NCBI RefSeq assembly: GCF_029457495.1
Contig: NZ_CP120361.1
Coordinates: 1,311,001 to 1,375,000, forward strand
Direction: 5' to 3'
Origin: Chelativorans sp. AA-79
Lineage (GTDB): Bacteria; Pseudomonadota; Alphaproteobacteria; Rhizobiales; Rhizobiaceae
DNA: 64,000 nucleotides
Part shown: positions 7,721 to 16,374 of the stretch, piece after piece
How the letters are laid out: each line of letters begins with the position of its first letter
Numbering within the stretch: position 1 is the first letter of the stretch
Program-made: the position numbers and the translations under genes
The notes under the pieces: generated by a model
Databases searched by the model: none
What the model was told of the DNA's origin: nothing
Seen by the model: only the letters and a program-made list of their open reading frames with translations

Positions 7721-8967
7721 GCATCCTAGCCGATGTGGTCGCGGCGAACCGGGCTGGAGAGCGGGTGGCCCTGCCGGCCTGGTGCACGGCCCATCCGGAG
7801 ACGCTGAGCGCCGTCTTCGCGTGTTACCGTGAAGGTGATCTGCCCATCCTGGTCGAAGCGACCTGCAACCAGGTCAATCAGGTCGGCGGCTATACGGGCA
7901 TGACGCCGGCTGATTTCCGTGGGTTCGTCGAGGATCTCGCCTGCCGTGAAGGCATCGATCCCGGCCGCGTCCTTCTCGGCGGCGATCATCTCGGCCCCAA
8001 TCCGTGGAAGAACGAACCCGCCGAAACCGCCATGGAGAAGGCCCGCGCCATGGTGGAGGCCTATGTGCGCGCGGGCTTCACCAAGATCCACCTCGACGCT
8101 TCCATGGCCTGCGCCGACGACACCGATCTCGACGAAGAGACGATGGCCGCCCGCGCGGCCGAACTCTGCGTGGTCGCGGAAACGGCGGTGGAAGGCGAGC
8201 CGCTCTCTTATGTCATCGGCACGGAGGTTCCCATCCCCGGTGGCGAGACCGAGGCGCTGGACGGTCTTGCGGTGACCGCGCCCGAGGCGGCAGGCCACAC
8301 GGTGGAACTCCACCGCCGGGCCTTTTCCGCGCGCGGCCTTGCCGGTGCGTTCGAGCGCGTGGTCGGCCTCGTCGTGCAGCCGGGGGTCGATTTCGGCAAC
8401 GGGCAGGTCTTCGCCTTCGAGCCCGCCGAGGCGGAGGCGCTTGCGGCATCGGCGTCGACTCTCCCCGGCATCGCCTTCGAGGCGCATTCGACCGATTACC
8501 AGAGCGAGGAAGCCCTGTCCGCGCTCACCGCCGCGCATTTCGCCATCCTCAAGGTGGGGCCGGAGCTCACTTTCGCCTATCGGCAGGCAGTCTTCGCGCT
8601 TGCAGGCATCGAGAGGGAACTGGATGTCTCCGAGCCGTCCCGGCTCATCGAAGCCGTTCGTGCGGAGATGGAGGCCGAGCCGACACATTGGCGGTCCTAT
8701 GTGGCGCGCGGCCCGCGCGAAACACGGATGATGCTCTATGGCCTCTCCGACCGCGTCCGCTATTACTGGCCGCGACCGGCGATCCGGAAGGCGCTCGCCC
8801 GGCTGAGGGCCAATCTCGCCGCGCATCCGCCCGAGCCGGGACTGGTCGCGCAGGCCATTGGCCGTCCGGTGGGCACGCTCGCGCCCGGCACGGATCTCAT
8901 GGAAGCGACGATGCGGCTCATGGTCGGTGACGTCGTGGCGAAGTACCGGCGGGCCTCGGGCCTGTAG
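7717..8967 (+). CDS. gatZ: GatZ/KbaZ-family protein (tagatose-bisphosphate aldolase subunit or tagatose-6-phosphate 4-epimerase)
   Basis: At 416 residues it matches the GatZ/KbaZ family along its length: PAWCTAHPETL near residue 20, CNQVNQVGGYTGMTP, GGDHLGPNPW, KIHLDASMACADD, FEAHSTDYQ and KVGPELTFAYRQA. In enterobacteria this is the non-catalytic partner of the GatY/KbaY aldolase. In Agrobacterium polyol pathways, GatZ-family proteins have been assigned as D-tagatose 6-phosphate 4-epimerases giving fructose 6-phosphate. No GatY partner is present in the window, which favours the stand-alone epimerase role. The GTG start overlaps the kinase stop by 4 bases. Confidence 0.85.
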   Translation: MSILADVVAANRAGERVALPAWCTAHPETLSAVFACYREGDLPILVEATCNQVNQVGGYTGMTPADFRGFVEDLACREGIDPGRVLLGGDHLGPNPWKNEPAETAMEKARAMVEAYVRAGFTKIHLDASMACADDTDLDEETMAARAAELCVVAETAVEGEPLSYVIGTEVPIPGGETEALDGLAVTAPEAAGHTVELHRRAFSARGLAGAFERVVGLVVQPGVDFGNGQVFAFEPAEAEALAASASTLPGIAFEAHSTDYQSEEALSALTAAHFAILKVGPELTFAYRQAVFALAGIERELDVSEPSRLIEAVRAEMEAEPTHWRSYVARGPRETRMMLYGLSDRVRYYWPRPAIRKALARLRANLAAHPPEPGLVAQAIGRPVGTLAPGTDLMEATMRLMVGDVVAKYRRASGL

Positions 8968-8986
8968 GGGAAGGGAGATTCAGTCC

Positions 8987-10063
8987 ATGCCTGCCAAGGA
9001 AGACCGGCGCCTGAAAGTGGGTGTGCTCGGCTGCGGGCCGATCGCCCAGGCGGCGCATTTCGAGAGCTGCAACAAGGCGCGCAACGCCGATCTCTACGCG
9101 ATCTGCGACGTGGCTGACGACCTGCGCGAGCGCATGGCGGCGACCCACGCGCCGGAGAAGAGCTTTTCCGATTATGACGCCATGCTGGCCGACCAGGCGC
9201 TGGAGGCCGTCGTCATCGCGACCTCCGATGCCTTCCACGTGCCGGCGGCGCTGCGCGCGCTGGAAGCCGGCAAGCATGTGCTCGTGGAAAAGCCGCTCGC
9301 CGCGAGCGTGGAGGAGGCCGAAAGCCTGCGCGAGGCCGTGGCGCGCTCTGCCAGGGTGCTGCAGGTGGGTCACATGAAGCGCTTCGATGCGGGCATCGAG
9401 GCGGCAAAGGGGTTCATCGAGGACGGCATGGGAGAGATGTCGGCCTTCAAGGGCTGGTACTGCGACAGCACGCACCGCTATCCCATGACGGATGCGGTGC
9501 AGCCGCTCATAGTCACCAGCGCCCGGGCGCGCAAGCCCGCCGGGAATCCGAAGGCGGATCTCGACCGCTATTACATGCTCGCCCATGGCAGCCATCTGGT
9601 CGACACTGCCCGCCATCTGGTGGGGGAGATCGCGGCGGTGGAGGCGCGGCTCTCGCGGCGGGCCGGCATGCGCTGCTGGTTCGTGAATGTGGAGTTCGCG
9701 AACGGCGTGCTCGGCCATCTGGATCTCACCGTCGCGGTGCGCATGGACTGGCACGAGGGCTTCCAAGTCTACGGCGAGAACGGTTCCATCATCGCGAAGA
9801 CCTTCAACCCCTGGTACTACAAGACGAGCGAAGTCGACATCTTTAAGGAACGCGACGGCGCGACCCATCGCGTTCTGGGCGCGGACGGGCATTTCTACCG
9901 CCGGCAGCTCGAGGGATTCGCGGACACGATCCTCCACGGCAAGCCGATGCGCGGCGCCGATGTCGAGGACGGCATCGCCTCCGTGCGCGCCATGGCCGCC
10001 ATCGCCCGCTCGGCCGAAAGCGGCAGGCCGGTGCGGCTGGCCGATGTCACGGGCCCGGTCTGA
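8987..10063 (+). CDS. Gfo/Idh/MocA-family sugar dehydrogenase
   Basis: The 358-residue NAD(P)-dependent oxidoreductase opens with a Rossmann fold (VGVLGCGPIAQAAHF) and has the VEKPLAAS motif carrying the catalytic-region lysine. The C-terminal alpha/beta substrate domain follows (GHLDLTVAVRMDWHEGF). ATG 8987 is preceded by AAGGGAG at ideal spacing; the reading frame is open further upstream, but that part lies inside the GatZ-type gene. It probably oxidises a polyol or sugar hydroxyl in the same pathway. Its stop overlaps the next start by one base. Confidence 0.88.
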   Translation: MPAKEDRRLKVGVLGCGPIAQAAHFESCNKARNADLYAICDVADDLRERMAATHAPEKSFSDYDAMLADQALEAVVIATSDAFHVPAALRALEAGKHVLVEKPLAASVEEAESLREAVARSARVLQVGHMKRFDAGIEAAKGFIEDGMGEMSAFKGWYCDSTHRYPMTDAVQPLIVTSARARKPAGNPKADLDRYYMLAHGSHLVDTARHLVGEIAAVEARLSRRAGMRCWFVNVEFANGVLGHLDLTVAVRMDWHEGFQVYGENGSIIAKTFNPWYYKTSEVDIFKERDGATHRVLGADGHFYRRQLEGFADTILHGKPMRGADVEDGIASVRAMAAIARSAESGRPVRLADVTGPV

Positions 10064-10893
10064 TGCGGCTCGGCATCTTCGCCAAGACCTTTCCGGGGAA
10101 TGATCCGGGCACGGTGATGTCCGCCGCGCGCCGCGCCGGCTATGCGGCCGTGCAGTACAACATGGCCTGCTCGGGCCTGCCCTCGATGCCCGAGGCTGTC
10201 GCGCCGGAGGTGGCGGCGGCCGTCGCCCGCGCCGCGCGCGCCAATGGCATCGCGATTGCCGCCGTCTCGGGCACCTACAACATGATCCATCCGGATCCAG
10301 CCGTCCGCGCGGACGGCCTCAGGCGGCTGGCCGTCCTCGCCGAAGCCTCTTCAGCGCTCGGCACCGACCTGATCACGCTCTGCACCGGCACGCGCGATCC
10401 GGCCGACCAGTGGCGCGCGCATCCCGACAACCGGACGCCGGAAGCCTGGCGGGACCTGCTCGTCGAGATGGAAAAGGCGGTGCTGCTCGCCGAGCGACAC
10501 GATGTTCGCCTCGGCGTCGAGCCGGAGCTTGCCAACGTGGTCGATTCCGCCGAGAAGGCCCGGCGGCTCATCGACGAGATCGGAAGCCCGCGCCTCGTCG
10601 TCGTGCTCGATCCGGCCAATCTTTTCGAGGAAGCGCTGCTGCCGCGGCAGCGGGAGATCGTCTCCGAGGCGATCGGCCTGCTCGCCGGCCGCATCGTCAT
10701 GGCGCATGCAAAGGACCGCGACGCGGCCGGCCGCTTCGTGACGGCGGGGCGCGGCGTGCTCGATTACAAGCACTATCTCGCCCGCCTGAAAGCGGCCGGC
10801 TTTTCCGGCGATCTCGTCACCCACGGCCTTGCGGCCTCCGAAGCGCCCGCCGTCGCCGCCTTCCTCTCCGGCCTGCTCGCGGAGCTGCCATGA
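10063..10893 (+). CDS. Sugar phosphate isomerase/epimerase, xylose-isomerase-like TIM barrel
   Basis: The protein has 276 residues with the AP-endonuclease-2/xylose-isomerase-like barrel. Likely metal ligands are visible in GVEPELANVV (Glu), VVLDPANLF (Asp) and IVMAHAKD (His). Such proteins interconvert keto- and aldo-sugars or epimerise ketoses at C3. The first base of its ATG is the last base of the upstream stop, so it is tightly coupled to the dehydrogenase gene. Confidence 0.82.
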   Translation: MRLGIFAKTFPGNDPGTVMSAARRAGYAAVQYNMACSGLPSMPEAVAPEVAAAVARAARANGIAIAAVSGTYNMIHPDPAVRADGLRRLAVLAEASSALGTDLITLCTGTRDPADQWRAHPDNRTPEAWRDLLVEMEKAVLLAERHDVRLGVEPELANVVDSAEKARRLIDEIGSPRLVVVLDPANLFEEALLPRQREIVSEAIGLLAGRIVMAHAKDRDAAGRFVTAGRGVLDYKHYLARLKAAGFSGDLVTHGLAASEAPAVAAFLSGLLAELP

Positions 10894-10963
10894 CGTTGCC
10901 GCTCCTTTTCCAGCGCGGCCGGGTTCCACCGCCATATCGTCACGTTCATCGAGGCTCACCGAC

Positions 10964-11659
10964 ATGCCCCAACCGCCCGCAGACTGGCTCGCGCGCCTTC
11001 CTGCCGACCGCCTGATCGCCGAAGTCTCCATGTGGTCTGCCGACCTCGTGCGTCTCGCGGACGAAACGGCGCGCATCGAGCCTTTCGCCGATATGCTTCA
11101 CGTCGACGTCGCCGACGGGCATTTCGCGCCGGCGCTGCTCTTCTTCCCCGATCTCGTCGCCCGCATGCGTGCGCTGACGGCGCTGCCGATCCATATCCAC
11201 CTCATGGTGCGCGACGAGATCCTGCTCGCCCAGATCGACCAGTTCGCCGAAGCCGGCGCGGATCTCGTCAGCATCCATGCGGAGAGTGCCGCTGTTGCCT
11301 CCGAGGCCCTCGACCGGCTAGAGGCGCTCGGGCTCGCAAAGGGCATGGTGCTGCGGGTGGAAACCCCGGTCGAGGCGGCCGCGCCCTGGCTGAAGCGGCT
11401 CGATTTCCTCACCTTGCTCGGCACGGCGATCGGGGTGAAGGGTCAGGGGCTCGATCATCAGGCCTGCGCACGGTTGGAGGCGACCGGCGGGCTCATCGCG
11501 GCGGAGGACCGGCGCATCGTTCTCGCCGCCGATGGCGGCATCCGCGAGCACACCGTGCCGCAGCTTCGCGCCGCCGGCGCGGAGACCGTCGTCATGGGCT
11601 CGCTCGCCTTCGGTGCCGAGGACCTTTCCGCGCGCATGCGCTGGCTGCACGCGTTGTAG
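10964..11659 (+). CDS. Ribulose-phosphate 3-epimerase-like protein (Rpe/AlsE type)
   Basis: The 231-residue TIM barrel carries the Rpe metal-binding elements: HVDVADGHF near residue 46, IHIHLMV near residue 77 and LAADGGI near residue 190. VVMGSLAFG forms the phosphate loop. It would epimerise a ketose phosphate at C3, such as ribulose 5-phosphate or allulose 6-phosphate. A catabolic operon setting suggests the AlsE-like role rather than the housekeeping pentose-phosphate one. ATG 10964 has no strong ribosome site but gives the normal family length. It is the last gene of the operon and is followed by a convergent terminator. Confidence 0.85.
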   Translation: MPQPPADWLARLPADRLIAEVSMWSADLVRLADETARIEPFADMLHVDVADGHFAPALLFFPDLVARMRALTALPIHIHLMVRDEILLAQIDQFAEAGADLVSIHAESAAVASEALDRLEALGLAKGMVLRVETPVEAAAPWLKRLDFLTLLGTAIGVKGQGLDHQACARLEATGGLIAAEDRRIVLAADGGIREHTVPQLRAAGAETVVMGSLAFGAEDLSARMRWLHAL

Positions 11660-11687
11660 CCGGCCACGGGATTGACGAGATGATTCA

Positions 11688-11719
11688 GGAGGGCGGCGCA
11701 AGTCTTTGCGGCGCCTTCC
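11688..11719. terminator. Bidirectional terminator hairpin
   Basis: A 14-bp stem with one mismatch and one G-T wobble and a GTCT loop sits between the convergent Rpe-like and nucleoside hydrolase genes. The inner arms are GCGCAA and TTGCGG. There is only a short T-rich stretch on either side. Confidence 0.55.
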
Positions 11720-11733
11720 GGTTTCGACTCCCG

Positions 11734-12621
11734 TTAAAGTACGCTCGCAAGAAGATCGAGCGCTTTCTCCGCCTCCACCTTCATCGCCACGTCGAGCATG
11801 TGTCGGCCGGGTCCGAGCGCGCCGGCGAACTCGCCTGCGCTGCAATCGACCGAAAGCGCCATGCGCCCGGTCGTGAAGAGCTCCGGATGGAGCGCCAGGA
11901 TCGGCACGCAGGGATCGTGCAGCGGCCTGCTCTCGCCGCCTGTCGTCGCGTCGAAATAGGCGGCGATGAGATCGCGCACGGCAAATGCTGCCGGCGTGCC
12001 GAGGGCGGCCAGCCGGTCGAGATAGGCCCGGTCGGCGCGCACCTTGCGCGTCACGTCGAGCGGGATCAACGTGAACGGCAGGCCGGCGGAAAAGACGATC
12101 TCGGCCGCTTCCGGATCATGCGCGATGTTGAACTCCGAGCGCGCGCCCACATTGCCGCGCTCGTGCACCGCGCCGCCCATGGCGATCAGCTGTCGCACAC
12201 GGCGCGCCGCCTCCGGCGCATCCGTGACGAGCCGCGCGATGTTCGTCAGCGGGCCCAGCGCCAGAATATCGACCGTACCGTCCGGTACGGCCATGAGCGT
12301 ATCCCTCAGGAAACCGACAGCGTCCGACCCGGCGGGCGAGGCGGCAGGATCGGGGAACCGCACCCCTCCGAGCCCGTCCTGCCCGTGAACCCGGATTTCA
12401 TCAACGCCGCCGCGGGCCAGCGGTCTCTCCGTTCCCGCGTGTACCGGCACGTCCGCTCCGGCCAGCGCCAGGATGCGCAGCGCGTTGCGGGTCGTCGTTT
12501 CGATGCCGATATTGCCGGCCACGGTCGTGATCCCCGCCACCTCCAGCTTCGGATGGGCGAGCGCGAAGAGGAGGGCGATGGCGTCGTCGATGCCCGGATC
12601 GGTATCGATCAGGACCTTCAT
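11734..12621 (-). CDS. Nucleoside hydrolase (IunH/RihA family)
   Basis: The 295-residue protein opens with the calcium-binding DTDPGIDDA motif of inosine-uridine-preferring nucleoside hydrolases and continues with TVAGNIG and the late LHDPCVP motif supplying the last calcium-binding aspartate. It hydrolyses the N-glycosidic bond of ribonucleosides to base plus ribose. Its ATG overlaps the stop of the M20 peptidase gene by 4 bases. It is the last gene of the operon, consistent with complete breakdown of an imported nitrogenous compound. The substrate range cannot be read. Confidence 0.92.
   Translation of the reverse strand: MKVLIDTDPGIDDAIALLFALAHPKLEVAGITTVAGNIGIETTTRNALRILALAGADVPVHAGTERPLARGGVDEIRVHGQDGLGGVRFPDPAASPAGSDAVGFLRDTLMAVPDGTVDILALGPLTNIARLVTDAPEAARRVRQLIAMGGAVHERGNVGARSEFNIAHDPEAAEIVFSAGLPFTLIPLDVTRKVRADRAYLDRLAALGTPAAFAVRDLIAAYFDATTGGESRPLHDPCVPILALHPELFTTGRMALSVDCSAGEFAGALGPGRHMLDVAMKVEAEKALDLLASVL
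12273..12290. repeat. 18-bp palindrome, copy A
   Basis: CCGTACCGTCCGGTACGG lies inside the nucleoside hydrolase gene. It has 7-bp arms CCGTACC/GGTACGG around four bases. Near-identical 18-mers occur at 22078-22095 and, on the other strand, at 43966-43983. Confidence 0.7.
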
Positions 12622-14000
12622 GCCTGCGCCAGCCTTTCGAGGATGCGCACCCAGCTACGGATGCCCTTGTGGTAGCTCGACAGGTCGTATTTCTCGTTGG
12701 GCGAATGGATGCGGTTGTCGAAGCGCGCGAAGCCGACGAGCAGCGCGTCCGCACCCAGATATTTCTTCAGCGCGCCGACGATCGGGATCGAGCCGCCCGT
12801 GCCGCCGATCGCGGCATCGCCCCATTCCTCGGCCAGTGCGGCGAGCGAGGCCTTGAGATACGGCCCGTCCGCCGGCATGCTGACGGCCGGCGACAGCCCG
12901 TGGTCTTTGAATTCCACAGTGCAGTCCGCCGGCATGCGCGCCTCGACATGGGCGCGGAAGGCATCGCGGATCTTCTGCGGGTCCTGCCCCGCCACGAGGC
13001 GGAAGGAGACCTTCGCATGCGCCTTGGCGGGGATCACGGTCTTGAAGCCCGGCTCGGTGTAGCCGCCCCACAGCCCGTTGATCTCGCAGGAAGGCCGCGA
13101 CCAGACCTGCTCCCGCACGGAGCGGCCCTTTTCCCCAGCGGGGATCGACAGGCCCACATCGGCCAGGAACTTCTCCTCGTCGAAGGGCAGGCGCGACCAC
13201 ATCCTGCGCACCTCCTCCGGCAGTTCCTCGACGCCGTCATAGAAGCCCTCGATGGCGACGCCGCCGTCCGGAGTCCGAAGGCTGGCGAGGATTTCCGTCA
13301 TCAGGGTGAGCGCGTTGCGCGCGGCGTTGCCGAACATGCCCGAATGCAGGTCGCGGTCGGCGCAGGTGATGGTCATCTCCTGGCCGACGAGCCCGCGCAG
13401 CATGGTGGTGATGGCGGGGGTCTTGGCGTCCCACATATCCGTGTCGCATACGAGCACCGCGTCACAGGTGAGTTCCTTCGCCGTTTCGTCCAGGAAGGGG
13501 AGGAGCGAGCGCGAGCCGCTCTCCTCCTCGCCCTCGAACAGGAAGCTCACGCCGACGGGCAGCGCGCCGCGCACCTCCACCCAGGCCCGGCAAGCCTCCA
13601 CGAAGGTCATCAGCGCGCCCTTGTCGTCGGATGCGCCGCGCGCCACGATATGCGTGTCGCCATCGGGGGCCGGGCGCAGGGTGGGCTCGAAGGGATCGGT
13701 CTCCCACAGCTCCAGCGGGTCGGCGGGCTGCACGTCGTAGTGGCCGTAGAAGAGCACGCGCGGCTTGCCCTCCGGCGCGGGCAGATGTCCCACCACCATC
13801 GGGTGGCCCTCAGTCGCACGCGGGCTCGCATCGGCACCGAGCGATTGCAGATCGTCCGCGAGCCACTCCGCCGCGCGGCGGCAGTCCTCCGCGTGCGCCG
13901 GATCGGTGGAGATCGATGGGATGCGGATCAGCTGGAACAGGCGCTGAAGGCGCGTCTCGATCGTCGCGTCCACATGGGCGAGGATGTCTTCGGTGCTCAT
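12618..14000 (-). CDS. M20-family metallopeptidase (dipeptidase/carboxypeptidase type)
   Basis: The 460-residue protein shows the M20 di-zinc site in order: FYGHYDVQPAD (His, Asp), GASDDKG (bridging Asp), EGEEESGS (catalytic Glu pair), LVCDTD (Asp) and the C-terminal IHSPNEKYD (His). An internal dimerisation domain follows ADRDLHSG. The family hydrolyses dipeptides, acylated amino acids or carbamoyl compounds. It overlaps both neighbours by 4 bases (ATGA), so it is embedded in the importer-amidohydrolase operon and probably acts on an imported compound. Confidence 0.9.
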   Translation of the reverse strand: MSTEDILAHVDATIETRLQRLFQLIRIPSISTDPAHAEDCRRAAEWLADDLQSLGADASPRATEGHPMVVGHLPAPEGKPRVLFYGHYDVQPADPLELWETDPFEPTLRPAPDGDTHIVARGASDDKGALMTFVEACRAWVEVRGALPVGVSFLFEGEEESGSRSLLPFLDETAKELTCDAVLVCDTDMWDAKTPAITTMLRGLVGQEMTITCADRDLHSGMFGNAARNALTLMTEILASLRTPDGGVAIEGFYDGVEELPEEVRRMWSRLPFDEEKFLADVGLSIPAGEKGRSVREQVWSRPSCEINGLWGGYTEPGFKTVIPAKAHAKVSFRLVAGQDPQKIRDAFRAHVEARMPADCTVEFKDHGLSPAVSMPADGPYLKASLAALAEEWGDAAIGGTGGSIPIVGALKKYLGADALLVGFARFDNRIHSPNEKYDLSSYHKGIRSWVRILERLAQA

Positions 14001-15316
14001 GCTTTTCTCCTGTCGATCTCTTCGATGCGGGCGTTGAACTCGCCGGCCACCTGCAGCGCGTCGGCGATCACCTTCGGTGCCTCCAGCGAAAGCACCTCGC
14101 GGTCGCGCATCAGCCAGCGCCCGGCCACCATCACGTCCCGCACATCCGAAGGCATGGCGGCGAACACCAGCGTGGCGTAGACATCATAGACTGGCAGCAC
14201 ACGCGGGTCATCGAGCCTGATGCGGATCAGGTCCGCCTGCTTGCCGGGCTCCAGCGAGCCGATCTTCCCGTCCATGCCCAGCACGCGCGCGGCCTCCAGC
14301 GTCGCCATGCGGATCACGTCCACCGCCGGCATGGGCTTGCGGCTCTGGCCCAAGAGCTTCTGGAACATGGAGACGGGGCCGAATTGCGAGAAGAGGTCGA
14401 GCGTGTTGCCGCTCATCGGCCCGTCCGTGGCGATGCCGACGGGAATGCCGCGCTTGCGCATCGCCTCCACCGGGGCGATGCTGCGCCCGGCCTTGGCGTT
14501 GGAGCGCGCGTTGTGGGCCACGCGCACATCCTGCTCGGCCATGCGATCCATGTCCTCGTCGGTGACGAAGAGGCAGTGCGCGGCAACGAGGCCGGGCTTC
14601 AGGAGCCCCGCCTTGTCCACCACCTGGACGGGGCGCATCCCATGGTTCTTCTGCGCCCACTCGTTCTCGCTCACCATCTCGGCCATGTGCAGCTGCACGG
14701 GCACATCCGGATGGGCATCGGACCATTCGGCCACGCGCCGCATCACCGGAATGTCGGTGGAGTAGGGCGCGTGCGGGGCGATCGAGGCGGTCACTCGCGG
14801 ATGGCCGGCGAACATCTCCGCCAGCTCCTCGGTAAGTGCAAAACCTTCGTCGAAGCTCTTGTGGTCGGGCGCGCTGAAATCGGCCAGCGTCTGGCCGACC
14901 ACGCCGCGCATGCCACTCTCGTCGATCACGCGGCCCACCTCGGTCTCGAAATAGTACATGTCCGCCACTGTGGTCACGCCGGCGCGGATCATCTCCAATG
15001 CGGCGAGCCGCGAGCCGATCGCTACGGTGCGCGGCGTCACGCATTCGCGCTCCAGCGGCAGCACGTAGCGGAACAGGCGGTCGTCCACGTCCTCGCCCAA
15101 GCCGCGGAAGAGCGTCATGGTCATGTGGCAGTGGCTGTTGACCATGCCGGGCATGAGGAGGTCGCCGCCCATGTCGACCACGTCGCCGCCTTCCGGCGGC
15201 GTGCCCTGCCCGAGGGCGGTGATCGTCTCGCCCTCGATCCGCACCCAGCCCTTTTCGTATTCGGTCAGGCCCTGATCCATGGTCAGGATGCGGGAACTGG
15301 CGAGGGTCAGGCTCAT
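13997..15316 (-). CDS. Amidohydrolase/deaminase (SAH-MTA deaminase, AtzA-TrzN type)
   Basis: The 439-residue TIM-barrel metallohydrolase has the metal site MVNSHCHMTMT, the third histidine in VQLHMAEM, a further His in VAAHC and the aspartate in IATDGPMSGNT. The flanking beta-sandwich has the usual start (ILTMDQGL). Subfamily members deaminate adenosine derivatives, S-adenosylhomocysteine, guanine or triazines. The start is ATG 15316, overlapping the ATPase stop by 4 bases; an upstream in-frame start would run into that gene. Next to a nucleoside hydrolase, a purine-type substrate is attractive but unproven. Confidence 0.88.
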   Translation of the reverse strand: MSLTLASSRILTMDQGLTEYEKGWVRIEGETITALGQGTPPEGGDVVDMGGDLLMPGMVNSHCHMTMTLFRGLGEDVDDRLFRYVLPLERECVTPRTVAIGSRLAALEMIRAGVTTVADMYYFETEVGRVIDESGMRGVVGQTLADFSAPDHKSFDEGFALTEELAEMFAGHPRVTASIAPHAPYSTDIPVMRRVAEWSDAHPDVPVQLHMAEMVSENEWAQKNHGMRPVQVVDKAGLLKPGLVAAHCLFVTDEDMDRMAEQDVRVAHNARSNAKAGRSIAPVEAMRKRGIPVGIATDGPMSGNTLDLFSQFGPVSMFQKLLGQSRKPMPAVDVIRMATLEAARVLGMDGKIGSLEPGKQADLIRIRLDDPRVLPVYDVYATLVFAAMPSDVRDVMVAGRWLMRDREVLSLEAPKVIADALQVAGEFNARIEEIDRRKA

Positions 15317-16374
15317 GCGGTTTCCGCGTTCAACAGGCAGCATTGGTCGGGATTGGGGAGAAGCGTGACGGCGTCACCCGGCGCAAAAGGATCGGAGAGC
15401 GGCCCGTTCGCCACCACCTCGCCTGCCGGCGTCTCGCAGCGATACTGATAGGCGCGGCCGAGATACGTCCTGAGGCCGATCCGCGCCGGGATGCCTGCGC
15501 CCTCGCGCGCCACTGTCAGCCCCTCGGCCCTTGCGGCGAAGACGAAGTCGCGCGCCGGTACGGTGAAATCCGCCTTGTAAAGGTCGAGCGTGGCGCCGCC
15601 GGCCATCTCCGCCCGCACGCCGTCGCCGGCTTCAGCAATCGCCTTCATGCGGATCATGTTCTCGAAACCCACGAAATCGGCCACAAAGGCGTTGGCCGGG
15701 CGGGAATAGAGCACCTCCGGTGAATCGAGCTGCTCGATGCGGCCGGCATTCATGATCGCCACGCGGTCGGAGATGGAGAAGGCCTCCTCCTGGTCGTGCG
15801 TCACGTAGAGCGCGGTGGTGCCGTTGGCCCGCTGCAGCCGCCGGATCTCCACGCGCATGTCGACGCGCAGCTTGGCGTCGAGATTGGAGAGCGGCTCGTC
15901 GAACATCAAAAGGGGCGGCTCGATCACCAGCGCACGGGCGAGCGCCACGCGCTGCCGCTGGCCGCCGGAGAGGTTGGCGGGGTAGCGGTCGGCGAAGCCC
16001 GAAAGCCCGACGCGCTCGATCATCTCGCCTGCCTTGGCGCGGCGCTCGGCGGTTCCCATGCCGCGCTGCTTCAGGCCGAAGGCCACATTGTCGAGCACTG
16101 TGAGGTGGGGGAAGAGCGCATAGGTCTGGAACACCAGGCCGATATTGCGGCTGTGTGCGGGCAGACGCGTCAGGTCGCGGTCGCCGAGGCCAATCGTGCC
16201 AGAGGACGGCTGCAGGAAACCCGCCACAAGGCGCAGTGTCGTGGTCTTGCCGCAGCCCGACGCGCCGAGCAGGGAGACGAGTTCTCCCTCGGCCACATGG
16301 AGCGAAAGGTCGTCGAGCACCTTGGTCGGGCCGTAATGGGCGGAAACGTTCTGGAGGGTCAGCGATACGGTCAT
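15313..16374 (-). CDS. Spermidine/putrescine-type ABC importer ATPase (PotA-like)
   Basis: The ATPase is 353 residues with Walker A GASGCGKTTTL, signature LSGGQRQRVALARA, Walker B LLMFDEPLSNLD and the H-loop VTHDQEEA. A C-terminal TOBE-type regulatory domain begins at about residue 235. ATG 16374 overlaps the permease stop by 4 bases; the alternative start 30 bases upstream lies within the permease gene. It energises the two permeases encoded upstream. TOBE-bearing ATPases are typical of polyamine, iron and opine importers. Confidence 0.93.
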   Translation of the reverse strand: MTVSLTLQNVSAHYGPTKVLDDLSLHVAEGELVSLLGASGCGKTTTLRLVAGFLQPSSGTIGLGDRDLTRLPAHSRNIGLVFQTYALFPHLTVLDNVAFGLKQRGMGTAERRAKAGEMIERVGLSGFADRYPANLSGGQRQRVALARALVIEPPLLMFDEPLSNLDAKLRVDMRVEIRRLQRANGTTALYVTHDQEEAFSISDRVAIMNAGRIEQLDSPEVLYSRPANAFVADFVGFENMIRMKAIAEAGDGVRAEMAGGATLDLYKADFTVPARDFVFAARAEGLTVAREGAGIPARIGLRTYLGRAYQYRCETPAGEVVANGPLSDPFAPGDAVTLLPNPDQCCLLNAETA

